Origin: an uncultured Lachnospiraceae bacterium
GTDB lineage: Bacteria > Bacillota > Clostridia > Lachnospirales > Lachnospiraceae
NCBI GenBank assembly: GCA_905236615.1
Contig: CAJORC010000373.1
Coordinates: 1-6,222 of the forward strand
Reading direction: 5' to 3'
Length of the DNA: 6,222 nt
Shown: positions 1 through 5,694 of the stretch, piece by piece
How the letters are laid out: every line of letters starts with the position of its first letter
Numbering within the stretch: position 1 is the stretch's first letter
The notes under the pieces: model-generated
What the model saw: only the letters and a program-made list of their open reading frames with translations
What the model was told of the DNA's origin: nothing
The model's database searches: none
Translations under genes and position numbers: made by a program

Positions 1-1
1 C

Positions 2-748
2 AGATATTTCAGAGAGTCGAATCAGGTAGTCTATGCAAGCAAGATCATGAATACAACTGATTCGAATATAGATGTAGATGTTTCAATGGTTGCTTCTAAC
101 GAAAAGAGCAAGGTTGTTTATGAGAAGTTTTTAAGAAGCGGTTCTGCAGATGAAGTGCATCATTTTATCCACGAGGTTTTTTCTTCATTCGGAGAAAAAA
201 ATATAAATTCGATGCTTTTCTTAAATTACATTACGATGGATCTTTATTTTGCAACCATAAGCTTTGTGCAGGATCTTGGATATAATGCGTCTGATGTTTC
301 CGAGGAATTTGCAGATATCAATTCGGCAATAAAGAGCATTGGTAATTATAAAGATGCCGAGGCTTATCTGGAGCGCGGTCTTGAAGGAGCAATAGCACTC
401 CGGGACAGCAATTCGGTAAAGAAATACAGCGTTATACTGAAAAAAGTTATGGCATATATTGATGAAAACTTTGACAAGGATGATATCTCGCTTAATACGG
501 TTGCATCGATTGCAAATATAAGCCCTAATCATTTTTCTACCATTTTTTCATCGGAAGTCGGCGTAACCTTCATTGAATACCTTATCGGTAAGAGAATGGA
601 GCGCGCAAGGGAACTTCTGATGACGACAAATATGAGAAGCTCGGAGATCGCGTACAAGGTCGGATACAAAGACCCGCATTATTTCAGCTATATGTTTAAG
701 AAGACTCAGGGAATGACGACAAGAGAATACAGAGCAAGAGGAAAGTAA
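2..748 (+). CDS. YesN-like AraC-family response regulator, C-terminal part (5' end outside window)
   Basis: The frame is open from base 2 with no stop before the edge, so the ATG at 47 is probably internal and the gene is truncated on its left. Visible are 248 residues: a helical linker of about 140 residues with no motif I recognise, then a C-terminal AraC/XylS DNA-binding domain from about nt 430. The first helix-turn-helix is near nt 491-562 (LNTVASIANISPNHFSTIF). The second is near nt 635-703 (SSEIAYKVGYKDPHYFSYMF), with the GY-D--YFS-MFKK pattern typical of the family. YesN-type regulators normally carry an N-terminal phosphoacceptor receiver domain of about 120 residues, which would lie before the window. 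The kinase gene follows directly, so the two very likely form one two-component system. By inference it activates the downstream sugar importer. The family call is firm; the receiver domain is unseen and a plain AraC regulator cannot be strictly excluded. Confidence 0.9.
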   Translation, partial: RYFRESNQVVYASKIMNTTDSNIDVDVSMVASNEKSKVVYEKFLRSGSADEVHHFIHEVFSSFGEKNINSMLFLNYITMDLYFATISFVQDLGYNASDVSEEFADINSAIKSIGNYKDAEAYLERGLEGAIALRDSNSVKKYSVILKKVMAYIDENFDKDDISLNTVASIANISPNHFSTIFSSEVGVTFIEYLIGKRMERARELLMTTNMRSSEIAYKVGYKDPHYFSYMFKKTQGMTTREYRARGK

Positions 749-2221
749 ATGTTTAATTTAAGGAATTATTCCATAAAAAAGAGGCTCACTATAATGTGTG
801 CCGCATGCCTTGCCCCTATGTTCATCATAACGATGTTCCTTGTATTTGAACTTCACGGACTCTGCACCGCATATGACAGGATCGCTGAAAACATCACGAT
901 GGCCAATAATTACAATATAGAATTTAAGCAGCAGATGAATTCCGTAATGTATCAGATGGCTGCACGTTCTTTGACAAAGAACAAGGTCGAAGAAACGCTG
1001 GGGATAGTCGGACCGGATATGCTCATAAAGGAGGCCCGGGAAAGCTTTAAGGAACTTGAAAGAACCTCTCTCAGCCGTAAATCGAAGGAACAGCTCATAT
1101 CTCTGGGTAAAGTTCTTGATACACTTCAGTTAAATGTAGACAACTTAAATGCATCTATAGACGAGGGCGGTCATTATGACGAAGATATGGAGAGTCTTGA
1201 CAACAATATCTATGTCATAACCGATCTCGTACAGGATGATATCACCAGATATATTTATTTTGAATCCATAAATATGGAGCAGACGAGACGGCTTCTTAAC
1301 AGCCGGAAAAATATGACAATCGTGGGTTCCATGATCGTACTTCTGATCATCATTGCATTTACCCTGCTCCAGTCATATCTGATCTCCAGCAGTATAACAA
1401 AGCCGGTCAGCCAGCTGGTGGAAGCTACGGAAAAGGTCGGAGTCGGTAATTTTGATATTCATGTAAATACGGATGTTAGCGGCGCTTCCGGAAATAACGA
1501 GATAGTACTCTTAGGTGAGAGCTTTAATACAATGACAGGCAAGATTTCCGAACTTGTAGAGAACATACGCTACGAGCAGGAAAATTCCAGAAAGCTTGAG
1601 ATGAAACTTCTTCAGAACCAGATAAATCCGCATTTTCTTTATAATACTCTGGATAATATAGTCTGGCTTTCGGAAGATGGCAGAAAAGATGATGTCGCGG
1701 GAATTGTTACTTCTCTTTCACAGTTTATGAGGACGACACTTTCCGGAGGAAATGATTTTGTTTCACTCTCAACAGAAATCGCACATGTAGATGCCTATCT
1801 TCAGATACAGTCTTTCCGTTACAGCGATATACTTGTTTACGATATACATGTGCCGGAACACCTTTATGTATATAAGATCATAAAGATGACTCTTCAGCCT
1901 ATAGTTGAAAATGCGCTTTATCACGGAATAAAGAATAAAAGAAGCGGCGGAAAAATAAAGATCGAGGCTTCTGAGGTGATGGACAGCATAAGACTTGTGG
2001 TGGAAGACAATGGAATGGGTATGATGGCGGAAGACCTTGACAGGATAAGAGGACTGATTGACGGTAGGATCAAGCCGTCCGAGGATAATTCGGGATTCGG
2101 AATAGCAAATGTGTCGAAACGCCTGAAACTGAACTATGGTGAGAAATCGCGTATCAATGTAACAAGTGAATACGGCATCGGAACTAAGGTCGAAATCTAT
2201 ATACCGAAACAGATGTCGTAA
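749..2221 (+). CDS. YesM-like sensor histidine kinase (HAMP, His_kinase, HATPase_c)
   Basis: Complete 490-residue membrane kinase. The ATG directly follows the TAA of the regulator gene, and AAGAGGAAAG (736-745) inside that gene serves as ribosome site, so the pair is translationally linked. The order is: short cytoplasmic N-terminus, TM1 about residues 14-36, a predominantly helical extracytoplasmic sensor domain about 38-188, TM2 about 190-212, HAMP linker about 213-272, a coiled stretch, then the kinase core. The core has the His_kinase-family (LytS/YesM) phosphoacceptor motif QNQINPHFLYNTLDNI with His295. It also has the ATPase N-box LQPIVENALYHG (Asn388), the G1 box DNGMGM (Asp420) and the G2 box SGFGIANV. 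All catalytic motifs look intact. The protein should autophosphorylate on His295 and pass phosphate to the adjacent regulator. The sensor domain matches nothing I recognise; by context the signal may be a sugar, directly or through a binding protein. Confidence 0.95.
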   Translation: MFNLRNYSIKKRLTIMCAACLAPMFIITMFLVFELHGLCTAYDRIAENITMANNYNIEFKQQMNSVMYQMAARSLTKNKVEETLGIVGPDMLIKEARESFKELERTSLSRKSKEQLISLGKVLDTLQLNVDNLNASIDEGGHYDEDMESLDNNIYVITDLVQDDITRYIYFESINMEQTRRLLNSRKNMTIVGSMIVLLIIIAFTLLQSYLISSSITKPVSQLVEATEKVGVGNFDIHVNTDVSGASGNNEIVLLGESFNTMTGKISELVENIRYEQENSRKLEMKLLQNQINPHFLYNTLDNIVWLSEDGRKDDVAGIVTSLSQFMRTTLSGGNDFVSLSTEIAHVDAYLQIQSFRYSDILVYDIHVPEHLYVYKIIKMTLQPIVENALYHGIKNKRSGGKIKIEASEVMDSIRLVVEDNGMGMMAEDLDRIRGLIDGRIKPSEDNSGFGIANVSKRLKLNYGEKSRINVTSEYGIGTKVEIYIPKQMS

Positions 2222-2243
2222 AAAAATCAACTTTTTGCCGTAA

Positions 2244-2249
2244 TATAAT
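2244..2249 (+). promoter_or_regulatory. Candidate sigma-A -10 box (TATAAT) for the importer operon
   Basis: A perfect TATAAT lies directly after copy 1 of the direct repeat. No good -35 hexamer is found 16-18 bases upstream (that region is TCGTAAAAAAAT), which is what an activator-dependent promoter often looks like. In AT-rich spacer DNA a chance match is possible. Weaker boxes occur nearer the gene (TACATA at 2316-2321, which would put repeat copy 2 near position -43), so the real start point is open. Confidence 0.35.
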
Positions 2250-2267
2250 ACAAGGAAAAACTTGTAT
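2248..2267. repeat. Short inverted repeat (ATACAAG / CTTGTAT)
   Basis: Seven perfectly paired bases, 2248-2254 and 2261-2267, flank a six-base GAAAAA spacer. The left arm overlaps the last two bases of the TATAAT box, a position where an operator or a short RNA hairpin at the transcript start could act. It is not followed by a T-run, so it does not look like a terminator. A chance dyad in AT-rich DNA is a live alternative. Confidence 0.4.
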
Positions 2268-2403
2268 GTTAAAAAGCAATTCAACTTTATCAGTAAATTA
2301 TTGCATGGAATGAAATACATATAGGGCTTAAAATGTCTTTATTGAGATAAAGTGTTTTAATGCCTCTGTCATTTCCGCAATTGAATTCAATGGAGGGGTA
2401 TTA

Positions 2404-3456
2404 ATGAAGACTAGAGCATTGGCGGCTGGTTTGTGGGGACTGCTGGCAATCATACTGCTTTCAGCATGCGGCGCACCTGCCGAAACAGGAGAGGGCGTAT
2501 CTGATGACTCACTTATAACTGTAGGTTTTTCACAGGTAGGAGCTGAGTCTGACTGGAGAACATCATGTACCAATTCAGTCATGGAGGCTTTTTCGGAAGA
2601 AAACGGTTTTAACCTCATTTTCAGTGATGCGCAGCAGAAGCAGGAGAATCAGATCAAGGCGGTTCGTGATTTTATAAGTCAGGATGTGGACTATATCATC
2701 ATTGATCCTATCACTGAGTCAGGATGGGATCAGTCGCTTAAAGAAGCTTCTGATGCAGGAATACCGGTTATTCTTGTTGACAGGGCTGTTGACGCGGATG
2801 AGTCGCTCTACACTGCTGCTATCGGTTCGGATTTTGAGCTCGAAGGAAAAAAAGCGTGTGCCTATCTGAAGGCTTATCTCGATAAAATGTCTTATAAAGG
2901 CGAAGTAAATATTGTTGATATTCAGGGAACCATTGGGGCTTCGGCCACGATCGGGCGCTCAAAGGCTTTTGATGATGCAGCTAAAAAATACGGCTGGAAT
3001 GTTCTTGCGCAGGAAACAGGTGAATTTACGCAGGCCAAGGGGCAGGAGGTCATGGAGTCGATACTTAAACGTCATGACAACGTGAATGTAGTTTACTGCG
3101 AAAATGACAATGAAGCATTTGGCGTAAGAGACGCGATAGAATCTGCGGGAAAGAAAGTCGGAAATAATATTGAAAAAGGCGAGATAATCCTTCTTTCTTT
3201 CGATACTACAAGAGCGGGCCTTACAGAGACGCTCAACGGGACGATACTTGTCAATACCGAGTGCAATCCTCTTTACGGTGAGAGGCTGGCTTCGATGGTT
3301 AAAACCCTTGAAGAAGGCGGGACTCTCGAAAAGCATACTTATATTGATGAAGATCAGTATTCAGCGAATGAGCTTGTAAAGAGTGTGACAGTAGACGGCA
3401 AGACATATCCTGTTACTATCCTTACACAGGAGATACTGGACGAGAGACCTTACTGA
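2404..3456 (+). CDS. ytfQ: YtfQ-like galactofuranose-type sugar-binding lipoprotein of an ABC importer
   Basis: Complete 350-residue extracytoplasmic binding protein, started by ATG after GGAGGGG (2392-2398). Residues 1-22 form a lipoprotein signal (hydrophobic core, then lipobox LLSAC with Cys22), so the mature protein would be anchored to the membrane outer face, as in Gram-positives. The rest is a type I periplasmic binding fold (Peripla_BP_4). Recalled E. coli YtfQ shares long stretches: TVGFSQVGAESDWR (39-52), DAQQKQENQIKAVRDF (75-90), a DR pair in LVDRAVD (124-130), GTIGASATIGR (175-185) and KGQEVMES (212-219). YtfQ binds galactofuranose, and the conserved W-R, D-R and N-D (234-235) positions suggest a similar furanose or pentose/hexose ligand, though specificity is inferred. 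It ends with tandem stops TGA TAA, 25 bases before the first permease and in the same operon. No ATPase gene follows, unlike the E. coli order. Confidence 0.93.
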   Translation: MKTRALAAGLWGLLAIILLSACGAPAETGEGVSDDSLITVGFSQVGAESDWRTSCTNSVMEAFSEENGFNLIFSDAQQKQENQIKAVRDFISQDVDYIIIDPITESGWDQSLKEASDAGIPVILVDRAVDADESLYTAAIGSDFELEGKKACAYLKAYLDKMSYKGEVNIVDIQGTIGASATIGRSKAFDDAAKKYGWNVLAQETGEFTQAKGQEVMESILKRHDNVNVVYCENDNEAFGVRDAIESAGKKVGNNIEKGEIILLSFDTTRAGLTETLNGTILVNTECNPLYGERLASMVKTLEEGGTLEKHTYIDEDQYSANELVKSVTVDGKTYPVTILTQEILDERPY

Positions 3457-3481
3457 TAAAGAATGGGAAAGGTTTTGGGAG

Positions 3482-4555
3482 ATGAAGAAATTATCGTTCA
3501 GTTTAAGTTTAAATAGGGAACTTATACTGCCCGTATTCTGTCTTCTTACGGTTCTCCTGATAAACCTTGTAAAGACACCGGATTTCTTTGATATTTCACT
3601 GACTAACGGTGCTTATTATGGTTTTATTATTGACATTATAAACAGAGGTTCAGAGCTTGCCATTATTTCTGTCGGCATGACTCTGGCTGTTTCAGTATCC
3701 GGCGGAGTGGACATTTCTGTCGGCGCTGTTGCCGCTCTCAGTGCGGCGGTTATTACGAATATTCTGTCGGGAGGTGAAGCTGCAGTTAATGAGCTTCATG
3801 CCCCGATTCTTTTAGCGATTGGAGCCGGTCTTTTTAGCGCATTGTTATGCGGTATATGGAACGGCTTTCTTGTTGCACGTCTGAAAATCCAGCCAATGGT
3901 GGCAACGCTTATTCTTTATACGGCAGGCAGGGGTATCGCCCAGCTTATCTGCGGAGGGCAGATAACGTATGTCAGGGTAAATGCATACAGAATACTTGGA
4001 ACGAATTTCGGGAATAATCCGCTGCCGACACCAATCTATATTTCGATCGCTGTAATGATAATTACAGGACTTTTCCTAAAATTCACCAGTTTCGGGTTAT
4101 ATGCAAAGACAGTAGGAATTAATTCGGAAGCTGCAAAACTTGCAGGTCTTAATCCCGGAACCATTAAATTTATTGCATATATAGTATGTGCCATGCTTGC
4201 AGGACTTGCGGGTGCGATCTACTCATCAAGGATATATTCCTGTGATGCAAACAATATTGGCTTAAATGTCGAGGTTGACGCGATATTGGCAGTGATTCTC
4301 GGAGGCAATCAGCTCAGCGGCGGAAAGTTTTCCATCGCCGGTTCTGTCATAGGTGCATATACGATACAGGCACTTACGACGTCGCTCTATGCTTTTGGAA
4401 TGCCATCAGCGCATATGCCAGTGTGTAAGGCTCTGGTGATCGCCGCTTCGATCTCTCTGCAGTCACCCGTGGTGAAAAGATTATTAAATAAGCATGGGAA
4501 AAAGTATTTTAAGACGGTATTTAAGACAGTTTTTAAGGAGGCAGCAGGGGTTTGA
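3482..4555 (+). CDS. ytfT: YtfT-like inner-membrane permease of sugar ABC importer
   Basis: Complete 357-residue polytopic protein of the BPD_transp_2 (RbsC/AraH-like) family. The ATG lies after GGGAAAGG (3465-3472), with a GGGAG also abutting it. Family marks are VSGGVDISVGA (72-82), WNGFLVARLKIQPMVATLI (126-144), AGRGIAQL (148-155), VGINSEAAKLAGLN (211-224) and DANNIGLNVEVDAILAV (255-271). These match E. coli YtfT rather than YjfF, especially the DANN-GL---DAILAV segment and RGIAQLI. Hydrophobic segments spread over residues 13-330 suggest about eight to ten membrane helices. It should form the translocation pore as a heterodimer with the next gene product, fed by the binding lipoprotein. 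The C-terminus carries an extra basic tail with a doubled Phe-Lys-Thr-Val unit (343-350), and its last codons hold the ribosome site of the next gene. Its stop overlaps that gene's TTG start. Confidence 0.93.
   Translation: MKKLSFSLSLNRELILPVFCLLTVLLINLVKTPDFFDISLTNGAYYGFIIDIINRGSELAIISVGMTLAVSVSGGVDISVGAVAALSAAVITNILSGGEAAVNELHAPILLAIGAGLFSALLCGIWNGFLVARLKIQPMVATLILYTAGRGIAQLICGGQITYVRVNAYRILGTNFGNNPLPTPIYISIAVMIITGLFLKFTSFGLYAKTVGINSEAAKLAGLNPGTIKFIAYIVCAMLAGLAGAIYSSRIYSCDANNIGLNVEVDAILAVILGGNQLSGGKFSIAGSVIGAYTIQALTTSLYAFGMPSAHMPVCKALVIAASISLQSPVVKRLLNKHGKKYFKTVFKTVFKEAAGV
4535..4541 (+). promoter_or_regulatory. Ribosome binding site AAGGAGG that fixes a TTG start
   Basis: A perfect AAGGAGG lies ten bases before the TTG at 4552. 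In that reading frame a TAA stop occupies 4534-4536, and no ATG, GTG or other TTG lies between it and the first membrane helix. The TTG is therefore the only workable start for the second permease. The site lies inside the last codons of the preceding permease gene, so the two are likely translationally coupled. Confidence 0.8.
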
Positions 4556-5580
4556 GCTTTAAGGAATTAAAAACTTTTGATATAAATAAGAGTCTTATAA
4601 GTATAACGATACTGCTTTTCTTCATAATGTACGGTGCCGGTATGCTTATATTCGGAAGACAGGGCTTTGCAAAGCCGCAGGTCTTCTTAAATCTCTTTAT
4701 AAATAATGCAGGACTGATCGTTATTTCTGCATCTATGACAATGGTAATGATAATCGGAGGAATAGATATTTCGGTCGGGGCTCTTGTTGCAATGGACTGC
4801 ATGATACTGGGTGATCTCATGATGAACCGGGGCTGGAGTGCATGGAGTTCAATGCTGGCAGTAGTTATTTTAGGTATTATTTATGGCCTGACCCAGGGAT
4901 TTATGATCGCTTATCTGAAAATACAGCCTTTTGCGGTGACTCTTGCGGGTATGTTTTTCTGCAGGGGGATGGCTGCGGTTATTTCTTCGGAAGTAATTTC
5001 AATAACTAACGAGAGTTTTGTAAACATTTCGCAGCTCAGGATATCGCTCCCTTTGCTGGGAACTTTGAATAAACACGGGAAGATGATCTATCCCTTTATC
5101 TATCCGTCGGTTATAGTGGCTTTTGCAGTTGTTGTTTTAATGTTTCTGATGCTTAGATACACGAAATTCGGAAGAGCTGTTTATGCAATAGGCGGAAATG
5201 AAAATGCGGCTATGTTCATGGGACTGAATGTAAGACGTATAAAGCTTCTTACTTATACGCTGGATGGATTCCTTGTTTCTGTCGGGGGAATACTTTTCTG
5301 CATGAATACAATGTCATGCTTTTCAGATCAGGCAAAGGGACTGGAAATGGATGCGATAGCCGGAACTGTTATAGGAGGCACACTTCTTAGCGGTGGAGTC
5401 GGAAATGTTTTTGGTTCGCTCCTGGGCTGTATGATAAGGGGAACTGCTGAAAGTTTTATATCTTTTAACGGTTCATTGTCATCTTGGTGGGTAAAGATCA
5501 CCACTGCAGTCCTGCTTTCATTTTTTATAATAATCCAGAGCTGTATGCTGATCTTTAACAATCGGAAAATTTCATGCTGA
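4552..5580 (+). CDS. yjfF: YjfF-like inner-membrane permease of sugar ABC importer (TTG start)
   Basis: Complete 342-residue BPD_transp_2 permease. It starts at TTG, overlapping the upstream TGA by four bases (TTGA), and is supported by AAGGAGG at 4535-4541. Residues 1-14 are a short cytoplasmic lead, followed by about eight to ten membrane helices between 15 and 335. Family marks are IIGGIDISVGA (67-77), LKIQPFAVTLAGMFFCRG (122-139), FGRAVYAIGGNENAAMFMG (206-224), DAIAGTVIGGTLLSGGVG (267-284) and FNGSLSSWWVKI (305-316). The last two, and LAGMFF-RG, are shared with E. coli YjfF as I recall it. With the YtfT-like protein it would make the asymmetric membrane pore of a galactofuranose-type importer. 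The partner ATPase (YtfR-like, two nucleotide-binding domains) is not encoded next to it. The gene ends with TGA followed by a T-run at 5581-5587, but I see no stable hairpin in front of it. Confidence 0.92.
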   Translation: MSFKELKTFDINKSLISITILLFFIMYGAGMLIFGRQGFAKPQVFLNLFINNAGLIVISASMTMVMIIGGIDISVGALVAMDCMILGDLMMNRGWSAWSSMLAVVILGIIYGLTQGFMIAYLKIQPFAVTLAGMFFCRGMAAVISSEVISITNESFVNISQLRISLPLLGTLNKHGKMIYPFIYPSVIVAFAVVVLMFLMLRYTKFGRAVYAIGGNENAAMFMGLNVRRIKLLTYTLDGFLVSVGGILFCMNTMSCFSDQAKGLEMDAIAGTVIGGTLLSGGVGNVFGSLLGCMIRGTAESFISFNGSLSSWWVKITTAVLLSFFIIIQSCMLIFNNRKISC

Positions 5581-5597
5581 TTTTTTTGTAAATGCTA

Positions 5598-5625
5598 TAA
5601 AGTTTTATAGTATTTTGTACGATAT
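5598..5625 (+). promoter_or_regulatory. Candidate sigma-28 (SigD/FliA) flagellar-type promoter
   Basis: TAAAGTTT (5598-5605) is identical to the extended -35 element of sigma-28 promoters (TAAAGTTT / TAAA). It is followed at near-standard spacing by TACGATAT (5618-5625), which matches six of eight bases of the SigD -10 GCCGATAT, including the whole CGATAT core. The spacing from TAAA to the -10 octamer is 16 bases against a usual 15. A start near 5633 would give a leader of about 60 bases to the ATG at 5695. No comparably good sigma-A pair is visible. The TAAAGTTT also sits in a 16-base near-palindrome (5595-5610), so part of the match may be chance. Confidence 0.5.
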
Positions 5626-5681
5626 AGAATACGAGATAGTAGCCGTAAAAAACGGAAACGGATTTTCGGGTTTATTACATC

Positions 5682-5688
5682 AAGGAGG
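5682..5688 (+). promoter_or_regulatory. Strong ribosome binding site AAGGAGG for the gene at 5695
   Basis: A perfect AAGGAGG six bases before ATG 5695 is the best ribosome site in the window. It decides the frame against the overlapping TTG-initiated frame from 5615, which has no such site. It also contains the A-N-GGA pattern shared by two upstream leader sites. Confidence 0.9.
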
Positions 5689-5694
5689 ATGCGT

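Larger units (their letters stand above)
2227..2296 (+). promoter_or_regulatory. Pair of imperfect direct repeats, candidate response-regulator operator
   Basis: Copy 1 is TCAACTTTTTGCCGTAA at 2227-2243. Copy 2 is TCAACTTTATCAGTAA at 2281-2296. They share the first eight bases exactly and about 14 of 17 positions overall with one single-base gap, and their starts are 54 bases apart, about five helical turns. AraC-family activators commonly bind direct repeats, and the only regulator gene seen is immediately upstream, so an operator for the importer is a reasonable inference. The binding itself is not shown by the sequence. Confidence 0.45.

Noticed and set aside
47..49. ATG as the true start of the regulator gene
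   Set aside because: The frame is open to the left edge and no good ribosome site precedes this ATG (AAGCAAGATC). The missing N-terminal receiver expected for this family argues for a start outside the window.
2222..2240. Terminator after the kinase gene (A-run and T-run pairing)
   Set aside because: The A-run and T-run could pair for only five bases or so without any GC stem, and no T-tract follows such a stem.
1769..2320. Minus-strand open frame of 183 codons opposite the kinase
   Set aside because: It lies mostly antisense to the conserved kinase core, has no recognisable domain and a low-complexity composition rich in Tyr, Phe, His and Ile; it is a shadow of the real gene.
2380..2391. 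Perfect 12-base palindrome ATTGAATTCAAT just before the ribosome site of the binding-protein gene
   Set aside because: Short, AT-rich and containing an EcoRI-type core; a chance palindrome is likely, and it does not pair with the Shine-Dalgarno.
2959..3336. Minus-strand open frame opposite the binding-protein gene
   Set aside because: Fully antisense to a well-conserved gene, with no family resemblance.
4533..4820. Minus-strand open frame opposite the start of the second permease
   Set aside because: Antisense shadow; its hydrophobic stretches mirror the membrane-helix codons of the real gene.
5578..5610. Terminator after the second permease
   Set aside because: The T-run at 5581-5587 has no inverted repeat in front of it, only a direct repeat of ATGCTGAT. 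The CTATAAA/TTTATAG dyad downstream is AT-only apart from its ends and has almost no loop.
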